Source of the DNA: Tetrapyrgos nigripes
Taxonomy: Eukaryota > Basidiomycota > Agaricomycetes > Agaricales > Campanellaceae
Length of the DNA: 64,000 bases
Direction of reading: 5' to 3'
Assembly: GCA_013368315.1 (NCBI GenBank)
Contig: JAACJM010000135.1
Coordinates: forward strand, 1-64,000
Numbering within the stretch: position 1 is the stretch's first letter; each line of letters opens with the position of its first letter. The notes below the pieces were generated by a model that was not told the DNA's origin, did no database searches, and worked only from the letters and a program-made list of their open reading frames with translations. Shown here piece by piece: positions 33,133-45,100 of the stretch. The translations under genes and the position numbers were made by a program.

Positions 33133-34869
33133 AGGAGGCAAGTATTGAAGGCGCGGTCAGCGGGAGTTTGTAAGTCATCCGATCTTGCAATGACTGGCTC
33201 TCGATTGACTACGCTTTGTTTTTTTACGCTACAGTAACGTTTCGCAATCGACTTCCTAATGCTATAGCCCTTCTAATTTCCAACCACTTTATGGGTATAA
33301 TCATCATTCAAGATACTTAATAGCATTGTAGTTACTATTTCTGCTCGACGATGATTTCTCTGGAACCTCCAATTCTTTTCGAGTTCTTTTCAAGTCTTAT
33401 TGCATATGGATTATACTAGCACTTAAAAAATTTGCGTTTTGGCATTGACATCCCCTCTGTAGCACTGTCAGTGGACGGACAACTATTACTAGATACCATG
33501 ATACCCCAAGTCAACTACAGTCGTATACCTATCTTATGTATCTATACGCAGTTTCCTGGCTCTAAGTATTGCAAAATGAACCCATCTAAAATCTGAGGGT
33601 CGGCATGAGGAGCTGTAACCGTGATACACCGTCGGCGGACTTAACCGGGGTATTATGGAAAAGAAGGACCAGGTAAGTTCAACGTTCATCTGTCATGAAA
33701 TGTGTTTGCATGTTAACATATGATTATTATGAAGGATCACAATGTCCCTGCGGCCTACGTCTCCTATTCCGTCTCCACTCTATAGGCTCGCCCAACGCTC
33801 TGCTCTCCTTCCTCTCAATCAGCTTTTGTCTCAACGATATTCAGTATCCTCCATCCATCAGTAAAATTGAAGATGTGTGATGTGCGTTCCCAGACCCTGA
33901 ATATACCCGAATATACCAAATCAGGGCTGTATTCCACAACCCCCGAGTGCATTCCTGGAATGCTGAATTATACATCCATTATACTATCAGTCCTCTCAGA
34001 TTATACACCTCAAATACACTCAATTATACCACAGCATGCTCAGAAATGCTGCCTTCGGGGCAATATACTCCTCATCGGGGCACACACATATGTAAAAGAG
34101 CGAGAAAAAAACATATATTGCATGAAAGCTCTCTATGTAGGTACAATGTGCGTATAACTACGCTTGTACATAGCATAATAGAACACTAGTGGTGAGTGAC
34201 AACCAGCTAACTCCCAAAGCTCGTTGTCCTACAGTCTCCAGCCCCTCCATACAGCTATGCTGATACACCTACATGAAAGCCAGAATTTAACAACGGATAG
34301 TGTGGAGAAGCATGATACGCACCAAGCAAGAAGCATACACATCATCACTCAAATCTCCTAGAAAGAACGGCATAAGAGTCATTAGCTAGCGAAGGTTGTG
34401 AAAGAAAAGACTGAACATACCTGTGGGCTTCCAACCAGCCACGTCACGCATCAACACTGAAAGGAAACCTGGTAATACACAGTGAGCACATGTAAGGAGT
34501 GTCAAAGAAAGAATGTATAATTACCTGTAAGTTATATTGGGTGCCGCCAGCCCAGGGAGAGACGCGGAAAAGGGGAGGGAAAAGGGAGGACATACAGACG
34601 ACGGAGGAGGGGAGTAGAAGAAAGTTGAAGTTGAAGGGACTCCGACATGTGATTTGTTTAAGTCCCATCAACGGTTACTGAGGGTTTGATGGTGGCTTTT
34701 AGCTATATAGTTTCCATTGCCGGTGTCCGGCTCCAAGCCGACATTGATTTTGAGTGTGTATAACCCTGCATAACCGAAATACCACGCGTATATTCGGAGG
34801 TAGGACTCGGTTTGTATGCCAGGGTATTTCAGACATACCAATACACCGGATATACCGAATATAGATCTT
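33133..34869. other. no gene recognised
   Basis: AT-rich, short frames only. It includes stretches of loosely repeated ATATACCGAATA-type words (33.9 kb and 34.75-34.87 kb) but no ordered repeat. Confidence 0.45.
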
Positions 34870-35758
34870 TAGTTACGAGGCCTCTTAAAGGCCGAGTTAA
34901 CTTATGTCGACCTCGAAAATTTTACCACGACCTCAAACTCCCACCCCTTTTCATTGCCACAGCCGGTCTTTTCCCCTTCCCGACAACCAGAATGTCCAGA
35001 CTTGGTCTGGACCAGATCCAAGGGATAACCACGATGTCATGCCGGCGTGTCAAATCGGTCTGCTTAACACCCTTCTTGAAGTTCTTCCCTCCCACTTCCA
35101 CTGATGTTCCCTCCCTTCTGCAATCTCCATTTGGAATACTTCCCGTTAACTGAAAATCATGGGATAGGGATGTCTTTTCAGATCTATTACTAGGATTGGC
35201 ATTGAAGAAGGTAAGATTTACGGTGGTGTATTACAACCTTCCTTCCTTTACACATTGTCCTGATCCAACCGATAGCATCGCAAGTACAATAAGTATACAA
35301 AGCCTTACCAGTGACTTATTCATATCCTGGATCTTCGCACTTTGCGACTAAAATATCCTCTTCAGCGTCCTTCTTTCAACATCTGTCTGCAATTGATATC
35401 ATCCTTCTACCTCTGCAGAGCCTACAGCAGTCTCGTGTCCCACTTGATCTTGCCAAAAATGGCATCAGCATGGGCATCATTACTCGTAGAACTCAAGCTG
35501 CGTTGATGTGATCTCTTCGAGTCCCTTTTATACCTACTACAATACATTCTAGAATGTTCTACTTCTACAACTATGTATGAGTAGTAAGATAGCTCCAAGA
35601 GGTGAGTAAGATATTACTGAGCGCTTGAAGAGTCACTCATGGAATAGTGTCAAAGACACCAGGAAGTTCAACACAGTTCACCTGCATAACCTGAGAAATT
35701 AGACTACGTGAAAGGGCCTCGTAACTTGCCATGTGAAGCGATGGCCCTTTGCCCCAGT
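34870..35758 (+). repeat. long member of the TTACGAGGCC repeat family (copy A)
   Basis: The left end TAGTTACGAGGCC...GGCCGAGTTAACTTATGT and the right end GGGCCTCGTAACTTGCC...TTTGCCCCAGT match the ends of the 415 bp repeats at 55998 and 61694. The 889 bp interior is unrelated to them and has only short frames. It may be a larger relative from which the short copies derive, or a short copy with an insertion. Confidence 0.6.
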
Positions 35759-36259
35759 TTTACTGATGTTGGCTCTCACCAGTGGATAGCTTCACAGGAT
35801 ATCCCAATCCACTCCAACTACTGAGGAGCCGTTTTTCCCGTTTCTGTCCCCACCTGTACCTGTACCCTCTTCCATCTGTCGGTTTACTCCACCCATTCCA
35901 CTTTTCTCTCTCTTTCTCGCACTCGGACACACAGTTGGTTTACGTTCTTTTTCAAATCTCCAATACCCACTCCATGAAATTGAGGTGAAGACTCGAGATG
36001 ATGATTCTATTAACACAGATTGACAACTCCCAGCACCAGCATCAACACCAGCCTCAATGAAACGAGAGACTGGTGTAGGAGCCAAATGATAAACATAGAA
36101 CCAGTCACAGTGGAAGGGAGAGCTTATGATTTTGAACCAGAGCCACCAAAGGCATAGGATCCAGAACTAGAGCCAGAACCAGGACCAAACCAGGACGCCC
36201 ACTACGTCAGGATCCGTTGCTAATGTCAGTCCTAGACGCACTTCCAGGCTCATTTCCCA
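35759..36259. other. no gene recognised
   Basis: Between repeat A and the target duplicate of gypsy-2. Contains a short run of AGAACCAG/AGAGCCAG-like words near 36115-36200. No supported ORF. Confidence 0.45.
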
Positions 36260-36665
36260 GCGCATGTCACGAATCGCTGATCTATTCATTTCTTATCTCC
36301 ACGGACTACTATTCATTTCCCTCATCTTTACCACCATCATCTTCTCTGTCTATGGTTACCATCACTTGATCTGACATGTTCATCATTTATCTCCTCTGAT
36401 TCCTATCTCCATGGACATTCTCACCTATTCACTTATTCTCAATTCACTTCTTTTACATATATACCAAAGGACTTGTAGTTAGTTCCTTAGTCTGTTCACT
36501 TTGTCTCCACTCCGCTCTCAGTACAGTGCAGTGTTGAGTGTAGTCAGCTACTCACCTTCTACTTGTTCCTACGATTCCTCTCTCTCTCTCTCTCTCTCTC
36601 TCTACCGCCTCATTGTAACTCGTCAATCTATTTGTTCATTGTGTGACTTGGGTGGCCATTGCTAA

Positions 36666-36704
36666 GGGCCTGTTCGGCAAAAGATTCCAAGTTACATGTA
36701 CCGG
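36666..36704 (+). repeat. Harbinger left terminal inverted repeat
   Basis: 39 bp, 38 of 39 identical to the inverse complement of 39608-39646. TAA precedes it (36663-36665). Confidence 0.93.
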
Positions 36705-36732
36705 TTAATGTTAAATTTCGAGGCACGTGTGT

Positions 36733-38203
36733 ATGTACCAACCCTGGGAAAAGTCCGGGACTACCTGCAAGAAAAAAACTGACACAGTCGGTTTGACGTC
36801 CGCAATGGCCCGTACATATCACGACAACTCCTCAAGGCATTCACTGCGTGTGCCAGCACGATTCTCCTGCAACACTCGGAAACGACGCGCATTTATAGCA
36901 ACCGTGGCATCAATCGCTGTTGTTAGTGCCATCGCTGTTATTGACGCAACCTGGAACCGCCTCAATCCGGAACCATATCATACTTCTCGTTTGTCGGGTA
37001 GGGAATGGGTGGAGGAATTGATGTTTGGACATAGGAATCGTATGAGGGACTCACTAGCCTTCAGGCCAAGGGTGTTTCGGTTGCTAGAAAAGGAGTTGAT
37101 TGAGAAGGGTGGATTGGTATCTAGTCGTTGGGTGGACACATCAGAGCAACTTGCTATATTCCTGTATCAGGCAGTAACGAATAATTCAGTTCGCAAGACA
37201 GCAGAACGGTTCCAGAGAAGCAATGAAACTGTTTCGAAGTGAGTTTTTTCTGCAGCCTCTCATTGCACATTGAGAGTTCACCCCAAATTAAATATGAAAG
37301 CTCTTTTAAAGCTGTTTTGGAAGCTATCGTCTCCCCCACATTCCATACAAGCTATATGAAACTTCCTGATGGGAGTGTTACCCCCAATCGCATTGGAAAG
37401 GACCCGAAGTTGGCTTTCTTCAAGGACACACTCAGAGCAATCGACGGCACTCATCTCTTTGTCAAACCCCCTTCCCTGACTTGTGGTCGCTGGCGAGACC
37501 ATAATGGTAATTTGACACAGAATGTCCTTGCTGCGTGCGACTTCATGATGTTTTTTGTATTCGTTCTTGTTGGCTGGGAAGGTAGCGCTGCAGATAGCTT
37601 TCTCTACCAGGCTGCGCTAACATCAGGTGGGCTTTCTGTACCTTCAGGAAAGTACTATTTGGCAGATGCTGGTTTTGTGAGCTGTGACACACTCCTTGTG
37701 CCCTATCAAAATGTCCGTTACCATCTTCGAGAATGGATGGCAGGAAACCAAAGGTATGCCATAGGTGACTGTTGTACCCTTGCCATCCTGACTGATATCA
37801 CAGGCCTCAAACCAAAGAGGAACTCTTCAACCTTCGGCATGCTCAGCTTCGGAACATGATAGAACGAATTTTTGGGGTGCTCAAATGTGAGTTCAAGATG
37901 GCTGCCGAAGCAAATGAATATCCCATCCAAATCCAATGTCTGATTCCTCTTGCGTTATGTCTCCTCCACAACTTTCTTCGCATCCATGATCCCGCTAGAT
38001 GTGCAAACGAGCTGCAGCCATCTCTCCGTGACCGGCCTGTTGGAGATCCCCATGGAAATGCAGTACCTCTGTACAGTGCTGTTGCAGAGACAGAGAACGC
38101 CCGTGCCAATGCACGCCGTGATGCTATTGCAATGGCTATGTGGAATCAGTATCAGCAAGAACTCCAAACCCGCCGTAGTACCTCTTTGCAGAGCATCATG
38201 TAG
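36733..38203 (+). CDS. PIF/Harbinger transposase (DDE_Tnp_4 type), three exons
   Basis: Exons 36733-37238, 37301-37753 and 37804-38203 join in phase (introns of 62 and 50 bp, GTGAGT...AAAG and GTATGC...ACAG) to give about 452 residues ending TAG. If Met at 36805 is used instead, 428. The N-terminal third is helical and DNA-binding-like (SEQLAIFLYQAVTNNSVRKT AERFQRSNETVS). The catalytic domain has the three acidic residues: AIDGTHLFVKPP (D), YYLADAGFVS (D) and MIERIFGVLKCEFK (E), with the family's usual LHNFLRIHD afterwards. It cuts and pastes the element at TWA sites, normally together with the Myb-like partner encoded on the opposite strand. No nonsense codons, in contrast to the surrounding retroelement. 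The start is uncertain between the two Mets. Confidence 0.92.
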
Positions 38204-38252
38204 ATGAAATAAAAAACCAATTTATTTTTGAATGAACTATCTATCAACGCCT

Positions 38253-39387
38253 TTACGCCAAGTTATCCATTTCATCAGCAAGCCAAAAAGACCTAGCCAT
38301 ACACTCATCCTCATCTTTTGCATCAAAGCTCAGAAAGTCTTCAACGACATCATCCCCTCCATTAAGAACACGTCGAGCCTTGGCAAGCGACCGCGGTGAC
38401 AAACCCTCCTCCTTCTTGATGGTAGACCATGCGAGGTCCTTGCGACTCTTTTGAGTGTGAGGAGTGAAACCCTTTGTCGGACTGACCAGCCCACTTACGA
38501 GTTTGTCAACACAGTCAACGAGCTGTCCAATCTGGGCACCGGAGCTTGGGCAAACACGCTTCTTGACAGGTGTCACAGGGGGGGTGTTGTTGTGCTTGTT
38601 GCCAGCAGTAGGCAGCTGCAGAGATTGTCAACTGTCAGTCTTGGTCAGTCAAGAAGATGAATGGTCACATACAGTGTATGGCGGAAGGGCATCCACATCA
38701 CCGGCAGGTCCAGAATCATCTGCCTCTGGCTGATTAGCATCAGTTGGGTTGTTGTTATTGTTACCAGCATCTACGCCAGCTCCTGCATTAGCCTCTGGAT
38801 CAGTAGAAGTCGAAGCAGAAGCACCAGCAGTGGACAAGAACACCAGGTCTCCTTGAGCTGCTGAGTCACCAATGAGGGCATTGATGTCATCGTAGTATGG
38901 AAAGTTATGAGTTTTGAAGTAGTTGTAATCGTCGAATTTTTCTTCTTGCTCCCATCCTAAATACAAAGCCATGAGCATGTATTCTAATGCAAGCAAGAGT
39001 GTGACACACCTTGTTATAGAGCAGATTCCGCCAGACATCCTCCGTAGCTGTAACACATTTCTTCTCGTCATCCCACCCAAAACCACTCAGATTGCATAGG
39101 TAGTTGACTGTTTTCCAAGATGCTTTGAACTACGAGCAACAAGTCAGTAGTAGGATTTTTAACATAATGCTGACACTCACCCTGTTCCAGTGAGATTTCA
39201 CTTGCTGGGCATCAAAATCGTACCCGGCTTGATTGAGGTTTCCTGATATGGCCTGATAGACTTGCGGCTTGAAGTTCTTGTCTGCTTTGACTCCAGAGGC
39301 AACAGCTCCCTTCACGCCCTCGATGAGGATATCTTCAGATGTACCATCCCACTTGGCACGAGTTGAAGCACTGCTTTTGGGAGGCAT
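38253..39387 (-). CDS. Harbinger Myb/SANT-like partner protein, four exons
   Basis: Exons on the minus strand: 39387-39181, 39129-39010, 38956-38673, 38615-38253. Exon 1 gives MPPKSSASTRAKWDGTSEDI and a trihelix/Myb-like domain (VYQAISGNLNQAGYDFDAQQ then VKSHWNR); exon 2 continues FKASWKTVNYLCNLSGFGWD DEKKCVTATEDVWRN, the common fungal Myb/SANT-like pattern. Exon 3 (WEQEEKFDDYNYFKTHNFPYYDDINALIG) is followed by an Ala/Asn/Pro-rich linker, and exon 4 ends ...SFWLADEMDNLA. Splice sites are canonical, but the exon 2/exon 3 junction as drawn is one base out of phase, so either the true splice differs or there is a frameshift. The protein helps the transposase bind its ends and enter the nucleus in characterised PIF/Harbinger systems. 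Confidence 0.82.
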
Positions 39388-39607
39388 CGGAGAGAGACGA
39401 GTGAAGGAAATACTTCAGTGATGAGAGGTGCATGAGCAGAGGATTTATACCTGCAGTCAAGTAGCCAGAGAATATCGTAGAAAACAGCAGAAAATCTGGG
39501 CGGGGTATGAGTTGACGCACACCAAACGTGGAACAAGTGATAAGTGGTGCAAAATGTGAAGAGTGAAAAGTGGACATGTGCTACTTTCTAAATAAGGAGC
39601 GAATGTA

Positions 39608-39646
39608 CTGGTACATGTAACTTGGAATCTTTTGCCGAACAGGCCC
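39608..39646 (-). repeat. Harbinger right terminal inverted repeat
   Basis: Inverse complement of 36666-36704 with one mismatch; TAA duplicate follows at 39647-39649. Confidence 0.93.
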
Positions 39647-39889
39647 TAAGTGACAATGTTCTTGACACTTGAACAGACTCTCTTACACCCACCTCACAAA
39701 TAGACCTCGCAACTCAACACAAATTCTCCTGTCGTATTAAACTTTCTTACTCTTCCATCCTTCCCCTATGGTGCCCCAAGCCCATCATCTCTACCCTGTG
39801 TGAGGAGCCTCACAGGTCAGCCAGCATGAACAAGCTCAAGGAGTTGTTGCACGAAGTCATCCCCCATCTACACAGTTTCGAGACATAAA

Positions 39890-40456
39890 ATGCCGATTCG
39901 AGTAAGGTGGTTGACTGACTCTGTAATTGAAATCCTGAAAACCCTTGATTGTACACACTGGCTCTCAACTTCGAACCACTCCTCACCAACCTACGAATCT
40001 GACCCCCACCAGAATACCGCTACAGGATTGAAAATTCAGACCCAAACAGCTTCAAAAAACTACTCACAACAGGTTGAAAACACAATATGAAAGCACGCCG
40101 TTGTGTTCGACAACCATTGGATTAAACTAAACAAGAGAACGTGGGCCAAAGGTGAAGTAACCATCTTTGAATACCTTCGAATAAAGATATCCCCTGAGAA
40201 CATGTCCCCATGTTACGTGGCAGTCGTAGGCACTTGTTATTTCATCCAACTTGGAAACACTCCTATTCCCTGTTGGTTCAGTCATGACAACTACGAGGAT
40301 TGTGACATTCTGGAATACTGTCTAGAGGAACTCAAAGAATACCTCCAAACTCGAATACCTAGAATAAACGACTACGATCGACTAGGAGACTATTGGGAAG
40401 ACGTCCCCACTGAACAGTGGGATCATCTGTTTTCAGAACCTGAAGGCGCCAACTAG
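39890..40456 (+). pseudogene. gypsy-2 pre-gag ORF
   Basis: A 189-codon plus-strand frame starts MPIRVRWLTDSVIEILKTLD and is interrupted only by TGA 40088-40090 (VENTI-stop-KHAVVFDNHW). It reads on through an acidic, aromatic-rich second half (FEYLRIKISPENMSPCYVAV, CDILEYCLEELKEYLQTRIP) to TAG at 40454-40456. It overlaps the start of the gag frame, which is open one phase away from at least 40440. It could be a separate protein, or the N-terminal part of gag separated by a frameshift. I do not recognise a domain. The TGA is compatible with a former CGA. Confidence 0.6.
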
Positions 40457-42097
40457 TGTATGTCCGGAAGCGGAATCCCTAGAGCAACTTGATCATGATC
40501 ACACATCACATCATGAACTCCCAGTCGTACCTCCTCACCTCATATTCCCCTTGCCTGTATCCACCGACCTCACGCATATCATCTTCGACATCGACAGGAC
40601 TGTCAATCCGTGTCCAAACCAATTCTCTGTATACAACCAAGTACTCACACGAGCAGAACTAGAACACAGTTTTGGACCCATACTACCACCTGGACAATAT
40701 ATTCCATCAGAACCTACTTCAGAAACCCAGCTCCCAATAACTGAACCCTCACCACATACTCAATTTGAAGAATCGGACCCTAACAACGAACCTATTCCCG
40801 AAACCGAATTACCACTTTCCCCAACCAAACCACAAACTTCTCTTAGAAGATCTCCATCTGACAGTACCCCCAGTGCAGTTCAAGAACCTATATCTGTCCA
40901 ACCCCAACAAAAAATCGACTTCCACACTCTCTATTCCTCCCTTGCAATGTCCGAACATAACGAACCCACCTCAGCTACCGCCACTGCAGGAGGAACAAAT
41001 AGACCCCCCTCAGGTACCCCTTCCGACAAAGAAGATCACCCTATTTCCCCTAATAGAACCACAAAGGAAAGAGGGGCAAAACCAGATAAGTTCACTGGAG
41101 AACAAACTTGGCAAAAGATTGGTTAGCTGAGTTCAGTAACTATCTTCGACTCAATGATAGGGTCTACCCTACGGAGGATGAGAAAATATCACTATTTCTC
41201 ACCCTCTTCACAGGAGAAGAAGCAGGACAATGGGCTCACGAGATGATGGTGAAAATCTATGAAGAAGACAATGACTATAGTGACAGTGATGAAGAATCGA
41301 CTAGTGACTTGTCGTCATTGAAGTCTATGACGAAGAAGAAGTCGTGGACCCTATGAGAAGTAAAACAAGAATTCCTGCGAGATTTTAAACCAACATCTCA
41401 GGAATCTCAAGCACAAGCGAAAATAGAAACCATAAGGATGGAAGGAGCTTTAGCAGATATAGATAAGTACAACTCTCAATTCAAACTATATGCTAAAGAT
41501 ACTGGTTACAACGACAAGGGATTAATGAAGTACTATCGAAAAGAGCTTCCAAGAGGATTGGTAGACCGAATTTCCCTTCTACCATCCCAACCTAAGAACC
41601 TTGTGGTGCTACAGAAGGCTATGGTCAAACAACATATTATCTGGGTGGAAAGACAAGCAGAAAAAGCCTTGAAGAATAAACAGCGAGGAGAAGGAGGGCA
41701 GCAGACCAGAGGATCACAGAGCATAGGAGGCAGTCGAACGAGGACCATGGAAGTTAATGCCTTCCAAAGTAATATCCCAAGTGCATCTCTGAATACTAAG
41801 TATCCACCTAAGCTGACGAACGAAGAAAGGGAAAAAATGAAGAAGGAAGGGCGGTGTTTCGGCTGTCGCGAAAAGGGACACACCACATGGAATTGTCCTA
41901 TGTTTCCCAGATCCACCACGACAAATCCCAATAACACGGCCTGGACTAAAACCACCACAGAACCTTCGTCTTCCAAGACAAACATTACGATGAAGGATAT
42001 CTTGGAATTCACCACCAAAATCAGGTCATTATCGGGAGAAGAAAAGGAGAAGGCAGCAGGATACCTAAAGGACCTTGTAACACAAACGGATTTTTAA
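40440..42097 (+). pseudogene. gag: gypsy-2 gag with CCHC zinc knuckle
   Basis: Frame one (to 41126) is a Pro/Ser/Thr-rich N-terminus ending RTTKERGAKPDKFTGE. A one-base slip near 41105-41110 leads into DWLAEFSNYLRLNDRVYPTE...KISLFLTLFTGEEAGQWAHE, the capsid (retrotrans_gag) helices. TGA 41354-41356 (WTL-stop-EVKQEFLRDF) interrupts but the same frame continues DIDKYNSQFKLYAKDTGYND ... LPRGLVDRISLLPSQP to a zinc knuckle CFGCREKGHTTWNC (CX2CX4HX4C intact), ending TAA about 42097. It binds and packages element RNA. It carries at least one frameshift and one TGA. Confidence 0.88.
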
Positions 42098-42120
42098 ATA
42101 CCTCCCCTGTCACATCATCA

Positions 42121-45100
42121 GGAGGAGGAGTATGGACATATATACCAGTAAAAAACAGGCAATACATGAGCCTTATACCCTTTCGTAAGCCACAATTCTC
42201 ATTTGAGCTAAGAATCACGGCAATCACTCAAAATCGACAGATTCCCTCGATAGAATTGAAAACGGAACTAATTGGTAAAATAACTGGACAAAAAATCGAC
42301 GCAATGGCTCTACTGGACAGTGGAGCAGAAGGAATCATCATCAACAATACCTTCGCTCAAAAACATCACCTTAATTGAATTCCCATTGAAAAACCCTTCC
42401 CAGTACGAAACATCGATGGGTCCGAAAACGTGATGGGATGGGTAACACACTATACCATCCAAAAATTATGAATCTATGCACAAGATCAAAAGTCCCATCA
42501 TGAAGAAACTGCCAAATTCTATATTACGGACATCGGTGATCACGATATCATCCTAGGTACCGATTGGTTGGAACACCACAACCCAGAGATCGATTGGGCG
42601 ATCTCGGAAGTTAACCTAACATGCTGCGCTAATACCTGTGTACTGGAAAAACCCCCAGTGAAAGTCAAAGCTAAGTCGATTATACATCCTATGAAGTCGA
42701 GACAACCTGAAATAATCAACCCTAGGACGTATCACCGGGACTACCAGGTATCATACAAAGAACCTGTAGGACACTATAAACCAGTAGCACAGCCAAAGGT
42801 AGCGGGACAACGTCGAAGAGCATGATCTCAGAACACCCGCTCGAAACAGATCGAATTGGGGGCGTTGTTACCCTCGGAAGATACAACTGGACAATGGGAC
42901 GTCCCATACCAATGGAGTCAACTCGCCATGGAATATATTGATGTTCCAAAGAATCAAGACAAAGAATTATCGGAAACCAAGCTGAGTATCCGTGCAGCTT
43001 TTACAAAAACACAACAAACTGTTGAAAACAAATTGACAATAGATCAACTGACACTGCTAGAAGAACAGATACCCAAGCAATATCACAATTACTTGTCAGT
43101 ATTCAATAAGAAAACCTCAGAACGATTACCCCAATGAAGTAGCTGGGACCACGCAATTGAACTATGAGAGGATTTTCAACCGCGAACATGCAAAACATAC
43201 CCCCTCTCACCAAACGAGCAAACCGAGTTAGACTCATTCCTAAACGAAAACCTCGAAAAAGGATACATAAAACCATCAAAGTCGCCTATGGCAAGTCCTT
43301 TCTTCTTTGTCAAGAAAAAGGACGGAAAACTACAACCAGTACAATACTACAGAGAACTCAACAAGGGTACCATAAAGAATGCGTATCCCTTACCTCTCAT
43401 CCCAGAATTAATCGACAAACTCAAAAATGCACATGTATTCAGTAAGATCAACCTACGATGGGGATATAACAATATTCGGATCAAGGAAGGGGACAAGTGG
43501 AAGGCCGCATTCAAGACCAATTGAGGAGTCTTCAAACCAACAGTCATGTTCTTTGGACTAATGAATTCACCAGCCACCTTCCAAGCAATGATGAATACCA
43601 TCTTTAAGGATCTCATCGATCAAGGGATGACATCCTCATATTCACCCACGATTTATCAGAACATCGTGAACTTGTACAGAAGGTCCTACAATGATTACGA
43701 GACAATGACTTATATGCAAAACCCAAGAAATGCACATTCGAAACAGATAAAGTCGATTTCTTGGGCCTTATCATTTCCCATGACACCTTAGCAATGGACT
43801 CTGCTAAAGTAGCGGGAGTAATCGAATGGCCAACACCAAAAACGGTAAAGGAAGTACAAGCATTCCTAGGATTCGGAAACTTCTACAGACGGTTCATCAA
43901 AGACTTCTCGAAAATTGCACAACCACTGTTCAACCTAACAAAGAAGGATAATCAGTGGAGTTGGGGAACAGAGATGGAGAATTCCTTCCAGTCTCTCAAA
44001 GCTGCCTTTATGTCGAAACCGGTTTTACTGATGCCCAATCACACCAAACCGTATCGAGCAGAAGTCGAGGCATCAGAATATGCAACAGGAGGCATACTCA
44101 TGCAAACCAGAGATGACAACCAATGGCACCCAGTAGCCTACATCTCCAAGTCCCTCTCTGAAACGGAGCGAAACTACGACACCCACGATAAGGAACTGCT
44201 TGCAATCATACGAGCATTAGAAGCATGGCGACACTATCTGGAAGGAGCCCCACACTCCATCGAGATCTTGACTGATCACCAGAACCTAACATACTTCCAG
44301 ACAGCACAGAAACTCAGCCGACGACAAGCACACTGGACATTGTTCCTGACAAGATTTGAGTTCTCCCTCCTTCATAAACCGGGAAGCCTTAATAAAGCTG
44401 ATCCATTGTCCAGACGACCAGATCACCGAGTTGGGATAGAAAACGACAATGCCAATAGGGTCCTTCTTGACCCTAAATTCTTCTGAATTCGAGCAACCAG
44501 ACAAGGGACTGTCACAGCTATAGGAGATGTAGAACTGTGTCGAAGGATCAAAGAGTCCCCCAAAAGGGACCTTGAAGTAGTGAGTGCCCTTGACGTCATT
44601 CTATGAAACGGACCATGGTCTCTGGTGAAAAATCTACAGGAATGGAACTACGAAGATGGGATTATATTGTTCCAGGGTAAAATCTATGTCCCAGCTGACG
44701 ACAACCTTTGACGAGATATTGTGAAGTTACACCACGACTCCCTAGCGGCAGGACACCCAGGTAGATACAAAACCTATGAACTAGTCAGCAGAGAATTCTG
44801 GTGGCCAGGAATGTCAGTCTTCGTCAGAGACTATGTAAACGGTTGTGCCAAATGCCAGTTAACTAAACCCAATAATCATCCGACTCGAGTTCCCTTGGTA
44901 CCCACCAAAATTCCAGAACGTCCTTTCGGAACAATCACCACTGACTTCATCATGGATCTCCCCAAATGTAAAGGATTCAATGCAGTACATGTCGTAGTTG
45001 ACAGGTCAAAAAAAAACCGTCATTATATCGCCTTGTACAAAAACAATTGACAGCGACAGTACAGTCAACCTCCTGCTTGATCACACATGGCGGCGATATG

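Larger units (their letters stand above)
36666..39646 (+). mobile_element. complete PIF/Harbinger DNA transposon
   Basis: 2,981 bp, beginning GGGCCTGTTCGGCAAAAGAT. The first 39 bp are repeated inverted at the other end (39608-39646) with a single mismatch. The target duplication is TAA, matching the TWA preference of PIF/Harbinger. It carries two convergent genes: a DDE transposase on the plus strand (36733-38203) and a Myb/SANT-like DNA-binding protein on the minus strand (39387-38253), whose ends are 49 bp apart. This two-gene layout is the hallmark of the superfamily. The transposase has no stops or frameshifts, so the element could be autonomous. It lies inside the 5' LTR of gypsy-2 and is therefore younger than that insertion. 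Confidence 0.95.
36265..39667 (+). repeat. gypsy-2 5' LTR, split by a Harbinger insertion
   Basis: LTR sequence is 36265-36665 and 39650-39667. It begins TGTCACGAAT and ends GTTCTTGACA. The break is exactly at a TAA that is duplicated (36663-36665 and 39647-39649) around the Harbinger element. Confidence 0.95.

Noticed and set aside
41533..42018. 161-codon minus-strand ORF inside the gypsy-2 gag
   Set aside because: Antisense shadow of the gag capsid and zinc-knuckle frame.
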